22,535 nt of DNA. It comes from Actinomycetota bacterium. Lineage in GTDB: Bacteria; Actinomycetota; Actinomycetes; Nanopelagicales; Nanopelagicaceae. A program made the translations under genes and the position numbers. Shown piece by piece: positions 1 through 8,667 of this stretch. The notes under the pieces are model-generated. The model did not search any database. It had not been told where the DNA came from and saw nothing but the letters and a program-made list of their open reading frames with translations. Position 1 is the first letter of the stretch; each line of letters opens with the position of its first letter. The DNA is taken from the NCBI GenBank assembly GCA_009705235.1, contig WLCR01000004.1, positions 1-22,535 on the forward strand, written 5' to 3'.

Positions 1-1334
<1,334 letters not shown>

Positions 1335-1337
<3 letters not shown>

Positions 1338-2528
1338 ACGGATGTTAAGAGTGGGAAGTTTCTTCTCTAACGCGGGAGTAATGTCCCATTGAGCGGTGAT
1401 TTTGAGATATCGATCAATATCTAAATTGTCAGGCTTTGCATCTGTCTTGACTGCACGAATCATCAAATTACGTGGTGTGTGTTCTCCCCCAATAAATTCA
1501 ATTACTTCAACCCTATATCCAACTATTCGTAACAACTGAGCACGCAAAGAATCTGTCAGTAGGTCACCAAGACGTTCCTTCATTAATCCAAATTTGGTTA
1601 CTGCGCCCCAAGGCTCAGGTGCGCTATCAATTTGTTTTTGAATGTCGTGGTGGCAACATGGGGCGACTAACAACAACTTTGCTCCCCCATTTACCGCCCA
1701 AGCAATTGCATCATCAGTAGCCGTGTCGCAGGCATGCAATGCGATAGCTACATCTGCACCTTCTGCAGTTGTCTTTGCAATTTCTTCTGCCTTGAATTTG
1801 ATGGTTTTGGTAATTCCTAATTTTTCGGCAATTATATTGTTGCGATCTCTGGAATCTGGGCGGACATCAATACCTGTCACCTGAACCGGAATCCCTGAAT
1901 TCATCAGAAATTGATGTGCTGCAAAAGTTAAATAAGCATGTCCGCAACCAAGATCTGTTAAGCGTAAAGGGTTTTCTAAAGTGGGTTTATGAATCTGACC
2001 AGCCTCAATTGCAGAATTTAGAGTTGGCGATAACAATCGCAAGAATTCCTCAACTTGCTTGTATTTGTCCTGCTTTGATGGCTTAATAATTCCTTTGGCA
2101 TCTGCGATACCAACTTCGCGCAAGAATGGATCATTTGAATCCAATAATCGATCCTTCTTTTTATCATGAGCCAAATTTTGCTGTGACTCTCGCTTTTCGA
2201 TATGAACTTGTGCTTCACCACTCTTAGTTATCCGGATTGAATAAGCTTCGTGAGTACTCTCAATAGTGATGTTTGCGTATCCACTATCGAGCAACTCATC
2301 AACGGCTACTTGCTGAGGCACCATATTCTTTGTAGTTGTAGCACGTCCATCATTTTGCATTAACTGCAGATTCAAAACGCCTTTTATTTCAACTAGTCGA
2401 ATATCAATACGCTCAAAATCCACTTTCATATTGCGGCGGCGTCCTGATAAAACAGCGCGAACAAAGGTTGCTGTGTCTAGAATTCTTGAACTAGCCGTGG
2501 CCAATGCTTCTTCACGAGAGATTTGCAT
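1335..2528 (-). CDS. SAM-dependent methyltransferase, Methyltransf_32-like
   Basis: A class I SAM-dependent methyltransferase of unknown substrate. The N-terminal 140 or so residues form a separate beta-rich region (RRRNMKVDFERIDIR, then a KNM segment) resembling the extension seen in actinobacterial members of this family. The catalytic domain follows: the glycine-rich motif I is LTDLGCGHAYLTFAAHQFL, the acidic end of strand 2 is GIDVRPDSRD, and a later motif is VAIALHACDTATDDAI followed by LLLVAPCCHHDIQ. The HACDTATDDA and PCCHH signatures are typical of PF13679 (GSTCD/METTL25-related) proteins. I chose the ATG at 2528 (MQISREEAL), which has TACACT 9 bases upstream; an in-frame ATG at 2555 would add nine residues. 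It ends 9 bases before argG and its TAG stop overlaps the proposed argG -10 element. The fold is clear; the substrate cannot be read from the sequence. Confidence 0.85.
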
Positions 2529-2666
2529 GATTAGCCAAGTGTACCGTTGAAGCATTAATCAACTCATGAGCCTGCTGTGCGAAAACGTTATAAAAGTGCA
2601 ACCTTGAGACAGGCGTTACACGCTTTTTACATTGCCGCGAATTTATCCATTGCCTAGCCTTTCGCC
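2529..2666. other. Divergent intergenic region between methyltransferase and GH13 genes
   Basis: 138 bases separating two divergently transcribed genes. On the plus side it contains a good promoter candidate for the GH13 gene (2632-2660). On the minus side TACACT (2538-2543) lies 9 bases before the methyltransferase ATG. I see no RNA gene, hairpin terminator or credible small ORF. Confidence 0.5.
2632..2660 (+). promoter_or_regulatory. Candidate sigma-70 type promoter for leaderless GH13 gene
   Basis: TTGCCG (2632-2637), a 17-base spacer, then TAGCCT (2655-2660), followed by TTCGCC and the ATG at 2667. The spacing is ideal for a housekeeping promoter and would start the mRNA at the start codon. 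There is no Shine-Dalgarno, which supports a leaderless transcript. It is the only one of the proposed leaderless promoters here with both a fair -35 and a -10. Confidence 0.55.
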
Positions 2667-4274
2667 ATGAAACCTTCGCCTTGGTGGAAAGAAGCAACTA
2701 TCTACCAGATTTACCCGCGCTCTTTTTTTGATAGCAATGGTGACGGTGAAGGTGATTTGCCAGGAATAACTTCTAAACTTGAATACGTAAAGTCATTAGG
2801 CGTGGATGCAATTTGGCTCAGCCCTTTTTATACATCTCCCAATAAAGATGGTGGATATGACGTTGCGGATCCTAGAGATGTAGATCCCATGTTTGGAAAT
2901 CTCTCTGACGCAAAGAAAATGATTGATGTAGCGCATTCATTAGATTTACGTGTTCTGGTAGATGTTGTACCTAATCACTTTTCAGATCAGCATGTTTGGT
3001 TTCAGGCCGCGCTAAAAGCTGGTCGTGGATCTGCTGAACGTTCACGTTTTCACTTTTATGATGCAAATCCAGATGGGAGTTTGCCAAACAATTGGATTTC
3101 ACTTTTTGGTGGACCATCATGGACTCAAGTAGACGATGGACAGTATTATTTACATTTGTTTGATTCATCTCAGCCAGATCTAAACTGGGAAAGTCCAGAT
3201 GTCGCAGAAGATTTTGATAAGACATTACGTTTTTGGTTAGACCTTGGTGTCGATGGTTTCCGGATTGATGTTGCCCACGGATTAGTAAAAGAAGATGTGC
3301 TCAAAAATCATCCAGATCCCCAAAGTCTGAGCGATGCCCTTCTACTCCATTTCCCTATGGAACAAGAAAAACGTTATGCCCTACTGCAGACGGTTCCGTT
3401 TTTTGATCGCCAAGGAGTTCATGATATTTATCGCAAGTGGCGCACATTATTTGATTCCTATGCTGATCGTGATGTGATGGCGGTTGCCGAAGCATGGGTT
3501 CATCCACCAGTTAACGCCACACGATATGTGCGACCAGATGAGCTTCATCAAGTATTTAACTTTGATTTATTGGACGCTCCATTTGATGCCTCAAATCTTT
3601 ATGACGTAATAAGTCGTTCAATCGAATTGATGAAAACTGTTGATGCTTTGCCAACCTGGGCGTTAAGCAACCACGATTCGCCACGTGTTGCATCACGTGT
3701 AGGTGAACAACAATCACGCGCGCTTTCCTTATTTGTATTTGGATTACCAGGGTCTACTTATGTCTTTGCTGGTCAAGAGCTTGGACTTCCGGATGGTGTT
3801 ATCCCTGATGAATCGCGACAAGATCCAATTTATTTCCGCTCCCAAGGAACCCAAAAAGGTCGAGATGGCGCACGTGTTCCGCTGCCATGGAATGGCGACA
3901 GCGCTCCATTTGGATTTACATCTGCAACGCCGTGGTTGCCCATGCAGAATAGTTGGAAAGAATTAACAGTTGATAAGCAATCTGCTGATCCAAAGAGCTC
4001 ACTTAATCTCTATCGAAATGCGCTTAATCTTCGGGCAGAGCATTTAGTAAATAATGGAAATATCGAATGGATCGAATCACCGGTGCATGGTTCTAAGAAT
4101 CAAGCCCTACTTGCCTATCGACGCGGAGATGTTTCTATTTTCATGAATCTTGGTGATTCGGCTATTGAGGTAGAGGTCACTGGCAAAGTTCTAATCGTGA
4201 GCGCGGGAATACCCGATGGCCGCGATGGAAAAATCACAATTCCACCTGTTTCAACGTTGTGGGTGCATCACTAA
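2667..4274 (+). CDS. GH13 alpha-glucosidase (oligo-glucosidase type)
   Basis: A cytoplasmic glycoside hydrolase family 13 enzyme that should release glucose from short alpha-glucosides such as maltose, isomaltose or trehalose-like sugars. All four conserved GH13 regions are present in 535 residues: DVVPNH (99-104), GVDGFRIDVAHGL with the nucleophile at D201, VAEAW with the acid/base at E275, and LSNHDSPR with the transition-state aspartate at D337. The opening WWKEATIYQIYPRSFFDSNGDGEGDLPG, the FGGPSW segment and the compact C-terminal beta domain resemble the oligo-1,6-glucosidase/alpha-glucosidase branch, not secreted amylases, and there is no signal peptide. No sugar transporter is adjacent; terC follows after 16 bases. 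A maltose- versus sucrose- or trehalose-directed specificity cannot be decided by eye. Confidence 0.9.
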   Translation: MKPSPWWKEATIYQIYPRSFFDSNGDGEGDLPGITSKLEYVKSLGVDAIWLSPFYTSPNKDGGYDVADPRDVDPMFGNLSDAKKMIDVAHSLDLRVLVDVVPNHFSDQHVWFQAALKAGRGSAERSRFHFYDANPDGSLPNNWISLFGGPSWTQVDDGQYYLHLFDSSQPDLNWESPDVAEDFDKTLRFWLDLGVDGFRIDVAHGLVKEDVLKNHPDPQSLSDALLLHFPMEQEKRYALLQTVPFFDRQGVHDIYRKWRTLFDSYADRDVMAVAEAWVHPPVNATRYVRPDELHQVFNFDLLDAPFDASNLYDVISRSIELMKTVDALPTWALSNHDSPRVASRVGEQQSRALSLFVFGLPGSTYVFAGQELGLPDGVIPDESRQDPIYFRSQGTQKGRDGARVPLPWNGDSAPFGFTSATPWLPMQNSWKELTVDKQSADPKSSLNLYRNALNLRAEHLVNNGNIEWIESPVHGSKNQALLAYRRGDVSIFMNLGDSAIEVEVTGKVLIVSAGIPDGRDGKITIPPVSTLWVHH

Positions 4275-4290
4275 CTGACACAATACCGCC

Positions 4291-5196
4291 ATGGAATCTA
4301 CAACTACATGGCTAGTAACTATTGCTGTTCTAGCAGGGATTATTGTCTTTGATTTGGCAATTGCAGTAATTCGACGAAATAAAGCGACTTCTATGGTTGA
4401 GGCTTCCTTTTGGACCGTTTTCTATATTGGAACTGCAATTATCTTTGGAACATTAATGCCACGTTGGTCCGGCACCGAAGGTCAAAAAGAGTTCTTCGCT
4501 GGATGGCTGACCGAATACGCTTTGTCAGTCGATAACATTTTCGTATTTATTATTATCTTGACTAGCTTAAAAGTCCAAAAAGAAGCACAGCAATTGGTAT
4601 TACTACTAGGCATCATGTTAACGATTGCGATTCGTGGATTACTAATCCCCTTGGGTGCTGCACTCATTGGTTCATTTTCCTCAGTGTTTTTCTTATTTGG
4701 AGCTTTCCTCATTTACACCGCTTATACATTGGCGAAAGAAAATGAAGAAGATGAATGGAAGGAAGGCAAAGTCATCGCCGTTTTGAAAAAGCGTGGCTTT
4801 AGTACTTTCGCCATAGCGTTGGTTGCACTTGGTTTAACAAATTTAGTTTTTTCACTTGATTCGATCCCAGCAATATTTGGTTTAACCAAAGATCCTTACA
4901 TTGTCACCACTGCAAACGTTTTTGCCCTTATGGGGCTTCGCCAGCTTTTCTTCTTACTCGAAGGGTTGCTCGCTCGATTGGTGTTCTTGTCCAAGGGTCT
5001 TTCCTTTATTTTGGCCTTTATCGGGGTGAAAATGGTTATGGAGGCTTTTCATGGAATTGGAATCGATGACATCGCAGGAGTTCATATTCCAGAGGTCAGT
5101 CTCGAAGTCAGCCTTGGCGTAATTGTTGCCAGTTTATTAGTGACTACTGTCGCGAGCCTGACAGCCACACGCAAAGATGGAACCGAGATAATTTAA
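4291..5196 (+). CDS. TerC family integral membrane protein (TerC/Alx type)
   Basis: A polytopic membrane protein of 301 residues with about seven to nine hydrophobic segments. Family landmarks are the acidic intramembrane motif EYALSVDNIFVFIIIL (about 75-90) and, in the second half, NLVFSLDSIPAIFGLT, together with GLRQLFFLLEG and the C-terminal FIGVKMVMEAF. TerC/Alx proteins are linked to tellurite resistance, manganese export and metalation of exported proteins; which role applies here is unknown. It starts 16 bases after the GH13 stop. CACAAT lies 6 bases before the ATG with TTGTGG 16 bases further up, so it may have its own weak leaderless promoter as well as read-through. Its TAA overlaps the stop codon of the convergent hpf gene. 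No other ter genes are visible. Confidence 0.92.
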   Translation: MESTTTWLVTIAVLAGIIVFDLAIAVIRRNKATSMVEASFWTVFYIGTAIIFGTLMPRWSGTEGQKEFFAGWLTEYALSVDNIFVFIIILTSLKVQKEAQQLVLLLGIMLTIAIRGLLIPLGAALIGSFSSVFFLFGAFLIYTAYTLAKENEEDEWKEGKVIAVLKKRGFSTFAIALVALGLTNLVFSLDSIPAIFGLTKDPYIVTTANVFALMGLRQLFFLLEGLLARLVFLSKGLSFILAFIGVKMVMEAFHGIGIDDIAGVHIPEVSLEVSLGVIVASLLVTTVASLTATRKDGTEII

Positions 5197-5534
5197 AGAT
5201 CAGCTTTCATTTTTCGTAATGTTTCACCATCATGATCCTTGGCTCGTTCGTGGATTTTTCGAATTTGCAGTGCAAAAGCTTTTATTGCAGTATCAAAAGC
5301 TGCTAAATCATTGAACTCTGCAGCTTCTGCCCGTATCAACGGACCAGCTCCATGTGTAGTTAGAACAACCTTATGTGCGTGTTTGCCCTGTTGGGGGTTG
5401 GCCTCGTGAAGAACTTCGACTTCGACGCGATCAATAACTACGCTAAATCGCTCCATGCTGGTCAATTTTTCTTCGGCGATTGTTTTGAAATCTTCTGCTA
5501 AATCTGCGTGACGGGTATGAATTAGAATCTTCAT
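5193..5534 (-). CDS. hpf: Short ribosome hibernation-promoting factor (HPF/RaiA family)
   Basis: Binds the 30S decoding region of idle ribosomes and stabilises them during slow growth. The 113-residue product is a single beta-alpha-beta-beta-beta-alpha domain: MKILIHTRHADLAEDFKTIAEEKLTSM, then VDRVEVEVLHEANP, then KVVLTTHGAGPLIRAEAA, then DLAAFDTAIKAFALQIRKIHERAKD, the last being the basic helix typical of YfiA/HPF. The C-terminal dimerisation domain of the long HPF usual in actinobacteria is absent. It starts 2 bases after the stop of the small membrane protein gene upstream (TAAGTATG junction) without an obvious Shine-Dalgarno, so it is probably translated by coupling. Its own stop shares TTAA with terC. 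The assignment to the family is firm; inability to form 100S dimers is inference from the missing domain. Confidence 0.9.
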   Translation of the reverse strand: MKILIHTRHADLAEDFKTIAEEKLTSMERFSVVIDRVEVEVLHEANPQQGKHAHKVVLTTHGAGPLIRAEAAEFNDLAAFDTAIKAFALQIRKIHERAKDHDGETLRKMKADL

Positions 5535-5536
5535 AC

Positions 5537-5920
5537 TTAGAAGGGTAGTACTAATACCACCGCTGTCGCTATGGCTGCGAGTAAAAAAGATTTACCCAGA
5601 ATTTTCAGTGCTGTCACTCTATCTGCAGCCCGATCTTCTTTACTCGCAACTCTTTTGATGTCTCCCAGCTTTCCTACATTGAATGTTCCGGCAAAGCCGT
5701 ATGCCAAACAAAACTTACTGCGAGATTGAACAAAGCCAACTGAGGCAACCATTAAAGGGAAGAAAATCCCCAAACGAATAGAAGTGGGGGCGTCTACCGT
5801 GTTAAAAGTTAACAGAGTTGAGATTGAAAAGAAAAGACCTAAGACGGCAACCAATTGTCTACGGCGAATTTCACCTTTTCCAATGTTGCAGCTTCCAGGG
5901 ATATATTCGAAATCAGGCAT
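5537..5920 (-). CDS. Small membrane protein of unknown function with CNIG-x4-RRR motif
   Basis: A 127-residue protein with three probable membrane segments (about 21-39, 48-65 and 108-125). It opens with MPDFEYIPGSCNIGKGEIRR, and the second membrane segment is followed by QSRSKFCLAYGFAGTFNVGK; the two cysteines C11 and C71 and the FCxAxGxxGxFN stretch recall an uncharacterised membrane family that I recognise only by pattern. The start is set at 5920 because this ATG overlaps the TGA of the 49-codon gene before it (ATGCCTGA); an upstream in-frame ATG at 5956 would run through that gene. It is followed after 2 bases by hpf. Function unknown; co-transcription with a ribosome hibernation factor is the only clue. 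Confidence 0.75.
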   Translation of the reverse strand: MPDFEYIPGSCNIGKGEIRRRQLVAVLGLFFSISTLLTFNTVDAPTSIRLGIFFPLMVASVGFVQSRSKFCLAYGFAGTFNVGKLGDIKRVASKEDRAADRVTALKILGKSFLLAAIATAVVLVLPF

Positions 5921-6062
5921 CTTCAAATTCATCTTCATCGACCCAGGTATCTGCAACTGAATCTTCTTGATGCTCTACCCACGAAAGAAATGACCCGACC
6001 GCGCGAAAGGCCAAGACAGCAACTGTCACAGTTGCAAATAATCGACGAAATGCTTTGACCAT
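5913..6062 (-). CDS. 49-residue small protein, hydrophobic N-terminal half and acidic tail
   Basis: A short frame starting at the ATG at 6062 and ending in TGA at 5913-5915. The product begins MVKAFRRLFATVTVAVLAF, a basic stretch followed by a hydrophobic segment of about 13-15 residues, and ends with a highly acidic tail (HQEDSVADTWVDEDEFEDA, nine acidic residues in nineteen). Support for it being real: a TATTTT hexamer 6 bases before the ATG matching the leaderless pattern of this window, an ATGCCTGA overlap coupling it to the next gene, and a protein-like amphipathic composition. It leads the operon with the small membrane protein and hpf. The hydrophobic stretch is too short to be sure of a membrane anchor. 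No function can be named. Confidence 0.65.
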   Translation of the reverse strand: MVKAFRRLFATVTVAVLAFRAVGSFLSWVEHQEDSVADTWVDEDEFEDA

Positions 6063-6068
6063 AGGACA

Positions 6069-6074
6069 AAAATA
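6069..6074 (-). promoter_or_regulatory. Candidate -10 (TATTTT) for the small-peptide/hpf operon
   Basis: On the minus strand TATTTT is followed by TGTCCT and the ATG at 6062. The 34 bases between the stop of the PLP-enzyme gene (6097) and this ATG hold nothing else recognisable, so a separate promoter for the three-gene hpf operon is plausible. No -35 match was seen. Confidence 0.4.
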
Positions 6075-6096
6075 CTCGCTTTTCCAGAATATTTCT

Positions 6097-7152
6097 TTAT
6101 AGGACGGTTAACGCCAGCTGAATGTCCGACCACAAATCATCAACATGCTCGCAACCAACTGACAGTCGAATCAATTGTTCTGGCACTGAAGGACTTTCAC
6201 CTGCCCAACGACGGCGGCGTTCCCACAATGATTCGATCCCACCAAGACTTGTTGCATGGGTGATTAACCGTGATGATTCACAGACCTTTTGGGCATCATC
6301 GGCTGTTCCATCTACTTCAAAGGAAATTACTGCGCCAAATCCGGGATATCTAACCTTTGTTATCTTTGAATGGTTCGATAAGCGAACCGCTAAATCTTTT
6401 GCATTGCTTTCTGCGGCTCTAAAGCGGATCGGAAAAGATCTGATTCCGCGTACTGCAAGCCATGCTTCAAATGGGCCTGGGATTGAACCATTCAAACGTC
6501 GAGACTCTTCTAATCTTTTATACAGCGCCTCATCATTTGTTGATAATGATCCCAACACAACATCGCTATGACCTGCTAAGAACTTAGTAACAGAATGCAT
6601 CACTATGTCTGCGCCCATAGCTAATGGTTTTTGTACCAGGGGTGTTGCAAAGGTGTTATCAACAGCAACTCCGATGCCTAACTTCTTAGCTGCAGTAATC
6701 AAGGTTTGCAAATCAGCAACATCTAGACATGGATTTGTTGGAGATTCCAACCATACAAGTGCTGCACCTTTCATCGCTGCAATAACTTCATCGGTATTTG
6801 TAATTTCAACAAATCGAACTTCTAAGCGTCCCATTGAATGTAGTTGATTAAGCAATCCCATGACGCCGCTATATCCCTGATTGGATGCAACTACTGGTGC
6901 TCCAATTGGCAAGATTGAAAAAACTGCACTAACTGCTGCCATACCTGATGAAAATGAAAGTGTTTTTCCACCCTCTAATTCGCTGATTGCCACTTCAAGT
7001 GCGCTCCAACTTTCATTGCCATACCGTCCGTAACCAACAGGACCTCCTGCATGATAAGTAGAACTCAAAACAATCGGAGGATTTAGTGGAGTATCAGGTG
7101 CGGCATCTGGACGACCGGCAGTGATCGCAGATGTTTCTGGGTGAAGACTCAT
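6097..7152 (-). CDS. Cys/Met metabolism PLP-dependent enzyme (cystathionine gamma-synthase-like)
   Basis: A fold-type I PLP enzyme of transsulfuration. In 351 residues it shows the PLP-phosphate region FSSGMAAVSA (about 67-76), the substrate/cofactor loop WLESPTNPCLDV, the ring-nitrogen aspartate in VAVDNTFATP (D165), and the Schiff-base lysine in MHSVTKFLAGHSDVVLG (K190). The C-terminal THATSLGGIESLWERR contains the usual SLGG.ES pattern. It is some 30-50 residues shorter than typical cystathionine gamma-synthases; the usual YSR-x-NPT segment reads YGRYGNESW. It could act as cystathionine gamma-synthase, gamma-lyase or beta-lyase, and sequence alone does not decide. It is the last gene of the run lacI-patB-FAD oxidoreductase-this gene, with TAGACT, formed partly by the stop of the preceding gene, 6 bases before its ATG. 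Confidence 0.88.
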   Translation of the reverse strand: MSLHPETSAITAGRPDAAPDTPLNPPIVLSSTYHAGGPVGYGRYGNESWSALEVAISELEGGKTLSFSSGMAAVSAVFSILPIGAPVVASNQGYSGVMGLLNQLHSMGRLEVRFVEITNTDEVIAAMKGAALVWLESPTNPCLDVADLQTLITAAKKLGIGVAVDNTFATPLVQKPLAMGADIVMHSVTKFLAGHSDVVLGSLSTNDEALYKRLEESRRLNGSIPGPFEAWLAVRGIRSFPIRFRAAESNAKDLAVRLSNHSKITKVRYPGFGAVISFEVDGTADDAQKVCESSRLITHATSLGGIESLWERRRRWAGESPSVPEQLIRLSVGCEHVDDLWSDIQLALTVL

Positions 7153-7158
7153 TAGATA

Positions 7159-7164
7159 AGTCTA
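7159..7164 (-). promoter_or_regulatory. Candidate -10 element (TAGACT) for the PLP-enzyme gene
   Basis: The minus strand reads TAGACT, then TATCTA, then ATG. The TAG is the stop codon of the FAD oxidoreductase gene. The arrangement repeats that before argG exactly, including the nine bases between stop and start. No convincing -35 is visible. Confidence 0.42.
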
Positions 7165-8667
7165 ATTGTTTGCGAGCACGGCCATTGCCGCATTGTGACC
7201 AGGAATTCCGCTAACTCCCCCGCCACGAATTGCCCCTGCACCACAGATGAAGATGCGTGGGTCATCTGTTTCCACGCCCCATGAAGGAGCAGATCCATCC
7301 TCACGGAAGGGCATAGAAAGATCCTTATGAAAAATATTGCCTCTAGGCAGTGCGATTGCCTCTTCAATATCTAATGGTGTTTTCACTTCAATTGCTGCGA
7401 TCACATCTTCTATGGGTTCTGCCAAATACTCATTTATCGAAGCTAAGGCCGATGCAAGAGCAGCTTCGCGCGCCACATCATTGTCGGCATCAAATAATGA
7501 AGCTGGTGTGTGTAATCCAAATAAGGTCAATGTTTGATATCCAGCTTCTTGTAAATCTGCACCTAAAATCGAAGGATCAGACAAAGTGTGGCAATACATT
7601 TCGATAGGCATTTTGGCTGGCATTAGCCCTGATTGAGATTCTTTAAATGTTTGCTCAAACTGTGAAAAGCTTTCGTTTGCGTGGAATGTTCCTGCAAAAG
7701 CCAAGCGTGGATCAATTCCAGATTTTAACTGAGGTAAACGCTTTAGCAAAATATTGATTTTCATCTGCGAACCATCAAGTGATTGTGGCTGTGCTTTGCC
7801 GCGAAGCTTTGCCAAAACGGCAGGTGCTGCATTAGATAACAAGTAGTCGGATTGGTACACATCGCCAGATCCGGTTCTAACAGCGACTCCTGATGAATCA
7901 CTGATTACTGAATCAACTTTAGAACTAATTTTTATTTCCACACCGGATTCGGTTGCAACCCTAGTTAACTCTTTCACAAGTGCTCCCATGCCACCAACAG
8001 GAACTTTCCATTCACCCGTACCATTTCCCATCAAGTGATACAGAAAACAAATATTTGCTTGCAGGTCATATGCAGAAGCAAATGTTCCAATCAATGCATC
8101 AGTTAGAACAATTCCTTTTACGAGATCACTCTTAAATCTCTTATCAATTTCCTCACCAATTGGGTGCTCTACCAAGTAATTCCACACCTCAGGTAGATCT
8201 ATATAGTCTTTGAGCTCAGTTCTGGTCTTTAATGGTTGCAAAAGTGTTGGTGCAATCTTTTGCGCAAATACCGCTACCTCGCCATAAAACTGTTGCCATG
8301 CAGCTGCTTCGTGACCTGTTGGATCTAGCTCATTAAATGATTGCGCAGTTTTTTCATCCCATTGTCTAGACACAAACAAACCTTTGTCCTCATATGGGGT
8401 GTAGCTCGAAACTTCACGAGAAATGCTTGCAAAGGACAGACCCAAGTCGGTCACGATTTTGTCGGGTAAAAGTGAGACGAGATATGAGTATCTAGATAAG
8501 TAAGCATCAAAACCTTCAAATGCCTGAACGCTTTGGGTTGCCCCGCCTATTTCGGGATTTGCTTCCAGGATTACTACTGATTTTCCAGCTTGTGCTAAAT
8601 AAGTTGCTGCAACTAAACCATTATGGCCTCCGCCAATTATGGTGACATCATATTTCTTGTTCTTCAT
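7162..8667 (-). CDS. PYROXD2-like FAD-dependent oxidoreductase
   Basis: A flavoprotein of 501 residues in the phytoene desaturase/PYROXD2 group of amine-oxidase-fold enzymes. The N-terminal dinucleotide-binding motif is VTIIGGGHNGLVAATYLAQ (about 8-26) with the ribose-binding glutamate E35 in VILEANPEIGG. Further family marks are VPVGGMGALVKEL in the middle, LPRGNIFHKDLSM and the C-terminal FAD-contacting IFICGAGAIRGGGVSGIPGHN. The pattern of the last two matches human PYROXD2, not carotenoid desaturases such as CrtI, and there are no carotenoid genes nearby. Substrate unknown. Its ATG directly abuts the TAA of the PatB-like gene (TAAATG), so the two are almost certainly translated in sequence from one mRNA. 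Confidence 0.88.
   Translation of the reverse strand: MKNKKYDVTIIGGGHNGLVAATYLAQAGKSVVILEANPEIGGATQSVQAFEGFDAYLSRYSYLVSLLPDKIVTDLGLSFASISREVSSYTPYEDKGLFVSRQWDEKTAQSFNELDPTGHEAAAWQQFYGEVAVFAQKIAPTLLQPLKTRTELKDYIDLPEVWNYLVEHPIGEEIDKRFKSDLVKGIVLTDALIGTFASAYDLQANICFLYHLMGNGTGEWKVPVGGMGALVKELTRVATESGVEIKISSKVDSVISDSSGVAVRTGSGDVYQSDYLLSNAAPAVLAKLRGKAQPQSLDGSQMKINILLKRLPQLKSGIDPRLAFAGTFHANESFSQFEQTFKESQSGLMPAKMPIEMYCHTLSDPSILGADLQEAGYQTLTLFGLHTPASLFDADNDVAREAALASALASINEYLAEPIEDVIAAIEVKTPLDIEEAIALPRGNIFHKDLSMPFREDGSAPSWGVETDDPRIFICGAGAIRGGGVSGIPGHNAAMAVLANN

Noticed and set aside
5921..5956. Longer start for the small membrane protein
   Set aside because: It overlaps the 49-codon gene in another frame; the ATG at 5920 overlapping that gene's stop is more economical.
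7162..8667. Carotenoid phytoene desaturase (CrtI)
   Set aside because: The LPRGNIFH and GGGVSGIPGHN segments match PYROXD2-type proteins and no crtB, crtE or other carotenoid gene is nearby.
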